This document shows positions 55,330 to 62,398 of a stretch of DNA of 64,000 nucleotides, piece by piece. Source of the DNA: Akkermansiaceae bacterium UBA7331 (GTDB lineage: Bacteria; Verrucomicrobiota; Verrucomicrobiia; Verrucomicrobiales; Akkermansiaceae); contig DKPP01000008.1 of the NCBI GenBank assembly GCA_002471255.1, positions 105,771-169,770 of the forward strand, written 5' to 3'. Both the position numbers and the translations under genes were made by a program. Position 1 is the first letter of the stretch. Each line of letters starts with the position of its first letter. The notes below the pieces were generated by a model. That model made no database searches. It saw only the letters and a program-made list of their open reading frames with translations, and was not told the DNA's origin.

Positions 55330-56757
55330 ATGCTTATTTGGCTTATTCTTACACCGATTATCGCCAGCGCTTTGATTGGCTTGTGCAAAGCACCTGCCCG
55401 TGCTACGGCACTTATTAGCGCCTCCATTACGCTACTCCTCGGTATTTGGGCAGTGGTTGATTTTGATACAAATGCAGCCTGCTGGCAGGAGGCATTTGGT
55501 CAAACATTGCAATTTACATTAGCTCCACCAATGTCCAAAGTGATGTTGATTTTGACGATTCTCGTCACTTTCGCTACCGTTTTGGGCACAAACGCGCCTG
55601 ATAAGGCAAAAGCTTCTTGGTTTAACTCTGCTTTGCTCATCTCTGCAGGTGCCACAGGTGCTTTCCTTTCAGATAACATTATTTCCTTCTTTGCTTTCCA
55701 CGAATTGGCACTCATTCCTACTTTCGTTATGATTGGTGCTTATGGTCGCGGAGATAAGAGATCCATTGCTTGGCGCGCCACCGTTTATCTCGGTGCCGCT
55801 TCCATGATTTTATTAACCGGATTAATCGCAATCGGCAGTCAACTTGGCTACACCTTTACTGAAATGAAGGCAGCTGTTGAAGCTGGCGCTACAATTGCTC
55901 ATCCGGAAATCATTGCCGGCTTCCTTATTATTGGTTTTGGCACATTGGTATCACTTTTCCCATTCCATTCATGGGCAGCTCCGGCTTATGCTTCCGCACC
56001 TACTCCTGTAGCAATGATGCACGCAGGCGTATTGAAGAAGTTCGGTCTTTTCGGATTATTCATGTTCCAACCGATTTTGGAAAGCGGTTTCAGATACTGG
56101 AATACGACACTTTTAGTATTGCTAGTTTGCAATGTGATTTGGGTTGGTTATGTAACGGTACAACAAAGACGTCTTGATTTGCTTTTGGGTAATTCATCCG
56201 TGATGCACATGGGATACATCTTCTTGGCCTTTGCCGCTTTGGTATCTAGCGGATCAGCTGCTCTTAACCCTTGGGCAGTACAAGGGGCGGCACTTCTTAT
56301 GCTCGCTCACGGTTTGTCCATCGCATTACTCTTCTTACTTTGCGGTCAAATCGAAGAACAAACCGGCACATTGGAAATCAATTCCCTTGGGGGCCTCGGA
56401 GGTAAACTTCCGCGCATGGCTTTCGTATTCGGTTTAGCCGGCATGGCTTCCATCGGTTTACCGGGCTTAGCAAACTTCGCAGGTGAGTTTCTTGTATTCT
56501 TCTCCGGTTTTGCCGGATTCAACGGTGGCTTCGGCGCTGTACAAATTGCCACAATCCTTTGTTTATGGGGCTTGGTAATCGGAGCTGTTTACATGCTTCG
56601 TGCCTATCGCAACATCTTCCAAGGAGATTTATCCAATGCATCGTCCTACGCGACAAGCATTTCGGTATATGGTGTGACAGCCGGCTATTTCTTAGTTGCC
56701 TGCCTTATCGCTTTCGGTTTCGTGCCTGGGTTGATCTTACAGTTCTTCACACGCTAA
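55330..56757 (+). CDS. nuoM: NADH-quinone oxidoreductase subunit M
   Basis: 475 residues, antiporter-like subunit: FFAFHELALIPTFVMIGAYG, PFHSWAAPAYASAPTPVAMMHAGVLKKFGLFGL and MGYIFLAFAALVSS, with the pumping glutamate and lysine positions retained. It starts 15 bp after nuoL. Confidence 0.96.
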   Translation: MLIWLILTPIIASALIGLCKAPARATALISASITLLLGIWAVVDFDTNAACWQEAFGQTLQFTLAPPMSKVMLILTILVTFATVLGTNAPDKAKASWFNSALLISAGATGAFLSDNIISFFAFHELALIPTFVMIGAYGRGDKRSIAWRATVYLGAASMILLTGLIAIGSQLGYTFTEMKAAVEAGATIAHPEIIAGFLIIGFGTLVSLFPFHSWAAPAYASAPTPVAMMHAGVLKKFGLFGLFMFQPILESGFRYWNTTLLVLLVCNVIWVGYVTVQQRRLDLLLGNSSVMHMGYIFLAFAALVSSGSAALNPWAVQGAALLMLAHGLSIALLFLLCGQIEEQTGTLEINSLGGLGGKLPRMAFVFGLAGMASIGLPGLANFAGEFLVFFSGFAGFNGGFGAVQIATILCLWGLVIGAVYMLRAYRNIFQGDLSNASSYATSISVYGVTAGYFLVACLIAFGFVPGLILQFFTR

Positions 56758-56794
56758 TTTCCTGACGACATTTTAACAAATTATCACTAAGTAT

Positions 56795-58171
56795 ATGCAA
56801 GCGTACACTCCAGAATTCGTACTGATCGGCATTGCGCTAGTACTACTGATGGCAGACACCTTCTTTAAGAAGTTGCCAAAAGAAGTATTAGGCTTAGCCG
56901 GAGCATTCGGCTTATTATGCAATATCTCCTATTATACGGAAGATTTGTATGGGAATATTTATCCCATTCTTGCTCTCGTAGCCACGGCATTAACCTTACT
57001 TCTTGCCGTTGATTTCAAAAAAATCATTGTTGAATCTTCTAATGATGGTAAGAGCACAGCTGGCACCGGTGAGTTTTACATCCTCCCAATCCTTGCCTGT
57101 GTAGGTATCACCGCCATGTGTAAAGCGACCAACTTGATCGCTTTGTTCGTCGCATTAGAGATCCTTACCTTGAGCTCCTACATTTTGGTCGGTTACTTCC
57201 GTCGTAACATCGGTTCTATGGAAGCCGGCACTAAATACTTGATTTTAGGCGCAACCAGCACCGGTATCATGGTATTTGGTATGGCTTGGTATTTCGGTAT
57301 TACCGGTACCTTTGATTATAATTCATCCGTAATCGACGCGACTCTTGCCTCAGGTTTTGCTCCGGCGCTTTACTTCGCCTTAGCAATGATGGTATTGGGC
57401 ACAGCCTTCAAAGTAGGCGCTGTACCGATGCAGTTATGGATTCCTGATGTATATCAAGGCGCACCTACTCCTACTACGGCATTCCTTTCCGTAGCATCCA
57501 AAGTAGCAGGTTTTGCTTTATTGCAATTCATCCTTGCTCCATTCATCAATGATTGCAACGTAAACTTCATCATTGGTCTCATGGCGGCAGCAACTTTATT
57601 AGTTGGTAACTTAGGAGCTATTCATCAAACAAACCTCAAACGTTTGTTAGGTTACTCCTCTATCGCTCAAGCAGGTTTCATCCTTCCATTTTTCATTACC
57701 AAAGAACAAGGTCCTAACGACTATGCCGGTCTTTACTTGGCTGCTTATTTAGTGATGACATTCGGAGCCTTCTTTGCACTCGCTATGGTGCGCACTCAGC
57801 GTGGCAGCGAAGCAATTGATGCCTTTGCCGGTCTTGGAAAAACAAACCCACGCTTGGCATTTGCCATCACGGTAATGTTTGCATCACTTGCAGGTGTACC
57901 ATTAACAGTAGGCTTCCTTGCCAAGTTTACGTCATTCGTTTACGTTATCACATCTCATCAGTACTTAGGCTGGTTATTGCCTATCATGATCATTTCCGCA
58001 GCAAGTGGTTTCTACTACTATTTGAAAGTGGTAAGAGCCATGTACTGGGATGCTCAACCTGAAGCAGCAAGCAACGCCAAAATTCACGTACCTGTTATCA
58101 GTGGTGTGGTATTGGTGATCTGCACACTTACTGTTCTTTTAGGTGGTACTATTCCTCTATTCTTTATGTAA
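56795..58171 (+). CDS. nuoN: NADH-quinone oxidoreductase subunit N
   Basis: 458 residues, third antiporter-like subunit: FVALEILTLSSYILVGYFR, KVGAVPMQLWIPDVYQGAPTPTTAFLSVASKVAGF, KRLLGYSSIAQAGFIL. It is the last gene of the operon, closed by the terminator at 58196. Confidence 0.96.
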   Translation: MQAYTPEFVLIGIALVLLMADTFFKKLPKEVLGLAGAFGLLCNISYYTEDLYGNIYPILALVATALTLLLAVDFKKIIVESSNDGKSTAGTGEFYILPILACVGITAMCKATNLIALFVALEILTLSSYILVGYFRRNIGSMEAGTKYLILGATSTGIMVFGMAWYFGITGTFDYNSSVIDATLASGFAPALYFALAMMVLGTAFKVGAVPMQLWIPDVYQGAPTPTTAFLSVASKVAGFALLQFILAPFINDCNVNFIIGLMAAATLLVGNLGAIHQTNLKRLLGYSSIAQAGFILPFFITKEQGPNDYAGLYLAAYLVMTFGAFFALAMVRTQRGSEAIDAFAGLGKTNPRLAFAITVMFASLAGVPLTVGFLAKFTSFVYVITSHQYLGWLLPIMIISAASGFYYYLKVVRAMYWDAQPEAASNAKIHVPVISGVVLVICTLTVLLGGTIPLFFM

Positions 58172-58195
58172 TAGAATTACTACTTCACTAAGTTT

Positions 58196-58231
58196 AAAAT
58201 CGATTCGTTTTAACAAGCGAATCGATTTTTT
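58196..58231 (+). terminator. nuo operon terminator
   Basis: A 12-bp stem (58196-58207 and 58218-58229) with a 10-nt loop and a T-run. Confidence 0.88.
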
Positions 58232-58277
58232 GCTTTATAGAATATGACAACATTTTTTTTCGCCCATTAGCTTTTTG

Positions 58278-58307
58278 TTGGAAAGCAAAAAACCAAAATG
58301 TTAGAAT
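58278..58307 (+). promoter_or_regulatory. Promoter of DUF3472 gene, near-leaderless
   Basis: TTGGAA (58278-58283), 18-bp spacer, TAGAAT (58302-58307). The ATG begins 9 nt after the -10 box. Confidence 0.45.
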
Positions 58308-58316
58308 AGTTTAATT

Positions 58317-59222
58317 ATGAGAAAAATCGCAACACTACTTGCCCTATCCTTCTGTGCAGGTGTGGCTCCCATAGCCAATCAAGTTATGGCTGAGGATATT
58401 ACACCAACTGAATTGGCTGCAAGACAATGTCGTTCCGTTCACCTTCATTTCAAAGGTATTCCGGAGCAAAGTACAGCTTTATATAATGAAGCTATTCCCA
58501 CCTACAGCGCACCGGGCACGTATTTCTGTGCAATGAACTTTAATGATGGTTATATAGGCTTCCAAGAATTGGCTAATGGCAAAAAAGTGCTGATTTTCTC
58601 CATATGGGATCCTATAGCACATGGTGACAATCCTGAAGATGTACCTGAGGAAGATCGCACCAAATTGATCGAATTAGGTGAAGGCGCACGCGGTGGCAGA
58701 TTTGGTAACGAAGGCACCGGTGGTCAAAGTTTCATCGACTATCCATGGAAATTGGGTGAAAAAATGAAATTTTTGGTTAGCGTAAAAAAACTTGATCATA
58801 ATTTCAAAGAAATCAGAGGTTATTTTTACAATAACAAAACAAAAAAATGGAATCTCATTTCTGCATGGAAGACACATATGTCTCCTAAAGAATTATCCTA
58901 TGCTGTTAGTTTTGTAGAAGATTTTCGCCGCAATTACGACTCGACAAAATCCATTCGCAGTGCACAATATGGCCCGGCGTACGCCTATAAAAATGGAGAA
59001 TGGCATCGTAGTGATAAAGTAGGATTTACCGGAGACCCAACACCATCGACCAACGTCATGGCAGAAGTGTTACCGGATGGACGCACAACTCTTCAAACAG
59101 GCGGAACAACCGAAATGAACGAGTTTAAAATTTTCCAAGATCGTCCTTTACCAAAACCTACGGAAAAGACACCTCAACCCGGTGAGGATGTAACTCAGGT
59201 TATTCTTAAAGAAAGCAAATAA
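58317..59222 (+). CDS. DUF3472-family secreted protein
   Basis: 301 residues with a signal peptide (KIATLLALSFCAGVAPIANQVMA). The beta-rich domain matches DUF3472: NDGYIGFQELANGKKVLIFSIWDP, GEGARGGRFGNEGTGGQS, and the YPWKLGEKMKFLVSV segment. DUF3472 proteins are extracellular with a possible carbohydrate-related role that is undefined. The Pro/Thr-rich C-terminus is short. One base separates it from the small membrane peptide gene. Confidence 0.8.
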   Translation: MRKIATLLALSFCAGVAPIANQVMAEDITPTELAARQCRSVHLHFKGIPEQSTALYNEAIPTYSAPGTYFCAMNFNDGYIGFQELANGKKVLIFSIWDPIAHGDNPEDVPEEDRTKLIELGEGARGGRFGNEGTGGQSFIDYPWKLGEKMKFLVSVKKLDHNFKEIRGYFYNNKTKKWNLISAWKTHMSPKELSYAVSFVEDFRRNYDSTKSIRSAQYGPAYAYKNGEWHRSDKVGFTGDPTPSTNVMAEVLPDGRTTLQTGGTTEMNEFKIFQDRPLPKPTEKTPQPGEDVTQVILKESK

Positions 59223-59223
59223 C

Positions 59224-59376
59224 ATGACTTTAGCTGGTTGGATTACAATGATTATTTCTATAGGTGGTGTATTAACCGCCGCAGTTTTGGCATATTATAA
59301 AGTTTTAACTACTCCGAAAGAAATCGATAAACTAGCCAGTATTGAATTGCAAACTCCCGATATGGAAGAGAAATAA
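59224..59376 (+). CDS. 50-residue single-pass membrane peptide
   Basis: MTLAGWITMIISIGGVLTAAVL... has one N-terminal membrane helix (about 3-25) and a polar tail ending PDMEEK. It begins 1 bp after the DUF3472 stop, which argues for real translation. It resembles the short accessory subunits found beside some transporters, but no transporter gene is here. The similarity is only to overall shape. Confidence 0.5.
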   Translation: MTLAGWITMIISIGGVLTAAVLAYYKVLTTPKEIDKLASIELQTPDMEEK

Positions 59377-59400
59377 AAAGCAATTCTTTAACCATTTCAA

Positions 59401-59440
59401 AAGATTGTGTCTTGTATTCAACGAGGCACAATCTTCTTTT
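59401..59440 (+). terminator. Terminator after the 50-residue gene
   Basis: A 15-bp stem including two or so G-U pairs (59401-59415 and 59421-59435), 5-nt loop, then CTTTT. It also argues that the next gene starts downstream of 59435. Confidence 0.8.
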
Positions 59441-59459
59441 ATCCCAACATATAAGCATT

Positions 59460-60296
59460 ATGATTAATTTTGATCGATATAACCGCATGAAGCATTCTTT
59501 GGGGCTTGTATTAGGCTCATTGCTTTTAACACAATGTTCTGATTCTATTATTGATCAAAATCCGTCTCTAAATCAATCTGAGCTAAAACCATTACATGAA
59601 ATAACCGGTCACAACGTAGGCAGCGAGATTTCATGGGATATGTTAAAATGGGATGATGATCCGAGCCTTACAGGTTCCTTATTAATCGTCATCAATAAGC
59701 CTAAGCAGATGATGTATGTTTATCGTGGGGATACGTTAATCGGCTATTCCCCTATCTCTTCAGGCAGGAGACCGGCTATGACCCCGACAGGATCTTTTAG
59801 AATCCAACAAAAAGAACTAGATCATCACTCCTATTATGGTTCGTTTGTTTCCAAATCTACCGGTGTGATCGTTGATGATTCCGCAGACATCCGCAAACAC
59901 TCTGCTCCGGCAGGAACGCGATTCGTACCTGCTTCTATGCCGTATTTCATGCGAATACAAGGTGCTGTTGGCATACACCAAGGTTTTTTACCGGGTTATC
60001 CGGCCTCTCATGGTTGCATTCGCTTGCCCGGCGAGATAGCCAAGAAATTATACAATGTTGCTTCTGTAGGTACGAAAGTTTATGTGACCAATGATCCCAA
60101 TTGGATCTTAAAAAAAGCTCATCATACGGCAACTACACCGGTAAATGATGCAAATAAAAGTATTCAAAAAATTCCGGCAGTCAATCTAACGATAGATCAA
60201 GCTACAGATTCTTCAAAAAATTCTACTGAGAATAAAACGGAACAATCAGAAAAACACAACGAGCAGAGCCCACCTAAGTTTTCAGATATTATTTAA
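59460..60296 (+). CDS. L,D-transpeptidase (YkuD) lipoprotein, second copy
   Basis: About 278 residues. A lipoprotein signal is seen (HSLGLVLGSLLLTQC), followed by a YkuD domain with LLIVINKPKQMMYVYRGD, TGSFRIQQKE and the active-site SHGCIRLPGEIAK (cysteine at residue 186). A Thr/Ser/Asn-rich C-terminal tail of about 70 residues (absent from the first copy) ends the protein. ATG at 59487 just before MKHSLG is an equally good start. Converges on the next gene with an 7-bp gap and no separate terminator. Confidence 0.88.
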   Translation: MINFDRYNRMKHSLGLVLGSLLLTQCSDSIIDQNPSLNQSELKPLHEITGHNVGSEISWDMLKWDDDPSLTGSLLIVINKPKQMMYVYRGDTLIGYSPISSGRRPAMTPTGSFRIQQKELDHHSYYGSFVSKSTGVIVDDSADIRKHSAPAGTRFVPASMPYFMRIQGAVGIHQGFLPGYPASHGCIRLPGEIAKKLYNVASVGTKVYVTNDPNWILKKAHHTATTPVNDANKSIQKIPAVNLTIDQATDSSKNSTENKTEQSEKHNEQSPPKFSDII

Positions 60297-60303
60297 TCCA
60301 ATA

Positions 60304-60777
60304 TTAGGCTTCAGATGGGGGAATGAGGAAGCCGAGTCTCTCTAACCCATGTCGTGAACATTCTTGCCAGAGGGCTTTTTCCAATGGCTCGGAAGTACGA
60401 CGGATTTCCTCATCACTCATTTCATTAAAGGCCTCTTCACCTAAATGGGTAGCGACGGCCTTTTCAGCCATACGGGAGACTAAGTCCTCCCAAAAGATAT
60501 TTTCTCGATATTCGTCGATGCAATCTTGAAAAAACGCATTTTCGACATAAGATTTCGTCAAAACATATCCCCCTTGCTCCTCAGCAAAAACGATATTTTT
60601 CCCCATCGAACGAGTTTGAGAAAGCTGTTGTAAAATTTGATTAATCAGCATTCCCCAATCAGTCAATTTAGCTTCGGCCTCTTCATTTTGATTCGTACCG
60701 GCTACAATAGCTGCCAAATTTAGCATTTCGGCCAAATCCTTAGCTTGATGATCACTTAATTGGAGAACGACTGACAT
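60304..60777 (-). CDS. Hypothetical protein next to sufT
   Basis: 157 residues, acidic, mostly helical: LSDHQAKDLAEMLNLAAIVAG, then FWEDLVSRMAEKAVATHLGEEAFNEM. I recognise no family. It starts 3 bp after the sufT stop, so the two are co-transcribed. The link suggests a role related to Fe-S assembly or its regulation, which is inference only. Confidence 0.6.
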   Translation of the reverse strand: MSVVLQLSDHQAKDLAEMLNLAAIVAGTNQNEEAEAKLTDWGMLINQILQQLSQTRSMGKNIVFAEEQGGYVLTKSYVENAFFQDCIDEYRENIFWEDLVSRMAEKAVATHLGEEAFNEMSDEEIRRTSEPLEKALWQECSRHGLERLGFLIPPSEA

Positions 60778-60780
60778 ATA

Positions 60781-61326
60781 TTAAATGAGGCCAAGTTTCA
60801 TTTTTCCCTCTTCACTCACCATTGCTTGATTCCATGGTGGATCCCATACTAAATCAACGTCAGCAACTTCGACGCCATCTAAGGCCTCGATGCGACCTTT
60901 GGCTTCCATCATCAAATGAGGGCCCATGCCACATCCTGGTGCGGTCAAAGTCATCTGCACGGCCACGTGATTTAAGTGATTTTCCAATTCGGTGACTGTT
61001 ACATCATAAATCAATCCTAAATTAACAATATCCACAGGAATTTCCGGGTCGTACACATTCTTTAAAGTGTCCCACACGCGATCTTCAAGAGGTGCGTCTG
61101 CAGGTAAGCTAGATTCCGTTTCTTCGTCTTTTTCGGCATCTAATCCCAATGCATCGGCATCATTTTTGGAGATACGAGCTAAGCCATATTGGGTGGAAAC
61201 GGTATAAGAACCTCCAAGTAGTTGCGAAACATGCACGGTTTCACCTTGCTTTAAGGGCAACTCATCCCCACTAGGGATCTGAATAGCATTAACATCTCTT
61301 AGCAGTTCAACAACAACATTTATCAT
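60781..61326 (-). CDS. sufT: SufT-like Fe-S cluster assembly protein (MIP18/DUF59 domain)
   Basis: 181 residues: an N-terminal beta domain (about 1-60, LLGGSYTVSTQYGLARIS) and a C-terminal MIP18 domain (about 83-181) with VYDPEIPVDIVNLGLIYDVTV, TLTAPGCGMGPHL and VDLVWDPPWNQAMVSEEGK. This fits SufT, an accessory factor in [4Fe-4S] maturation under high demand. It is apt next to complex I, which needs many clusters. No other suf gene is visible. Confidence 0.9.
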   Translation of the reverse strand: MINVVVELLRDVNAIQIPSGDELPLKQGETVHVSQLLGGSYTVSTQYGLARISKNDADALGLDAEKDEETESSLPADAPLEDRVWDTLKNVYDPEIPVDIVNLGLIYDVTVTELENHLNHVAVQMTLTAPGCGMGPHLMMEAKGRIEALDGVEVADVDLVWDPPWNQAMVSEEGKMKLGLI

Positions 61327-61480
61327 AATTACTCAAGGGTTGCCTCATCCTTCGTATATACACAAATTCCGAAGTCGAAGAGAAACTACCACATTTCATA
61401 TAAAAAACAATTCCTTTCATGGAATATGACTTTACGACTTTTCTTCATATCAACTGATATATTTGATTGAACATCCTATC

Positions 61481-61510
61481 TTACCACACAGTCCTACCAA
61501 AAGGTATAAT
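61481..61510 (+). promoter_or_regulatory. Putative promoter of secreted helical protein gene
   Basis: TTACCA (61481-61486), 18-bp spacer, perfect TATAAT (61505-61510). Leader about 25 nt, a normal length. Confidence 0.45.
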
Positions 61511-61541
61511 CTTATACTACTACACTTAACCCACTCCATAT

Positions 61542-62303
61542 ATGAAAACGAAATTAGTAGGTATTTGCATTTTTATAGGAATAACAACAACGTATGCAGC
61601 ACAATCAGATAACACTGTATTGCAGACTCGTGCCCTCATTCCTATTGTAGAAGAGAGACAACTAACACCTCAAGAATTAGCTATAGCTAAAAAATACCAA
61701 CAGCAAATTGATGACTTTATAGCAAAATCACGACAAACTAAAACTTTTGACATCCCCCATTTATCAAAAATACTCAAATCGGCACAAAAAGAAAGTTTGC
61801 CGGATCAGGTACTTCATCAATATGTGATGGATTTAGTCAAGGCCTTTCCTGAACGAGCCGGACACATAGTGCATACTGCGGCAATGAGCTATGGCAAAAG
61901 ACTCCATCCGGAGCACGTTATGGCTTTAGCTCAAACGGCTACCATATCACATCCTACTCCTTATAAGTCTATTCCAATGATTATCGAACAAGTCAAATAT
62001 TTAAATCAATGCGCCAACCTAGGTATTAATCCGGATGATTTGGCTGTAGATTTAGCTCAAATTGCACCAGATAATCCTCTTTCTCCCGTTGCTGTTACTA
62101 ATTTACCTAATAGCAATAATAGAGACCCAAATACGGCTACCCCTAGAGCAGCTAGGAATACTCCTGCCTCTGTATTCACAGAAATGTTTTTTAGTCGCGT
62201 ACCTTTATCCAACCCGACTGTAGTGACTCCTGTGTCTGCTCCGGGTGGAGAAGTGCCTGTCACTAACAATGATAACATCGTGGAAAATAAATTTGCCAAT
62301 TAA
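61542..62303 (+). CDS. Secreted protein of unknown function
   Basis: 253 residues with a signal peptide (MKTKLVGICIFIGITTTYA, cleaved before AQSDN). The mature N-terminal two-thirds are helical (KKYQQQIDDFIAKSRQTKTFDI, VMALAQTATISHPTPYKSI), and the last third is a Pro/Asn/Thr-rich disordered tail. No family recognised. It lies 95 bp upstream of the beta-strand-repeat surface gene in the same direction and may belong with it. Confidence 0.6.
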   Translation: MKTKLVGICIFIGITTTYAAQSDNTVLQTRALIPIVEERQLTPQELAIAKKYQQQIDDFIAKSRQTKTFDIPHLSKILKSAQKESLPDQVLHQYVMDLVKAFPERAGHIVHTAAMSYGKRLHPEHVMALAQTATISHPTPYKSIPMIIEQVKYLNQCANLGINPDDLAVDLAQIAPDNPLSPVAVTNLPNSNNRDPNTATPRAARNTPASVFTEMFFSRVPLSNPTVVTPVSAPGGEVPVTNNDNIVENKFAN

Positions 62304-62350
62304 TTTTTAATAACTTAATTACCATGGTCTGCTTCTAGATTAGTTTCTCC

Positions 62351-62378
62351 TTGACGCAATCTTTTCTAATTATAGTAT
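62351..62378 (+). promoter_or_regulatory. Putative promoter of beta-strand-repeat protein gene
   Basis: TTGACG (62351-62356), 16-bp spacer, TAGTAT (62373-62378), 20 nt before the ATG. Confidence 0.4.
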
Positions 62379-62398
62379 TAAATAGTTTTTTCAGAATT

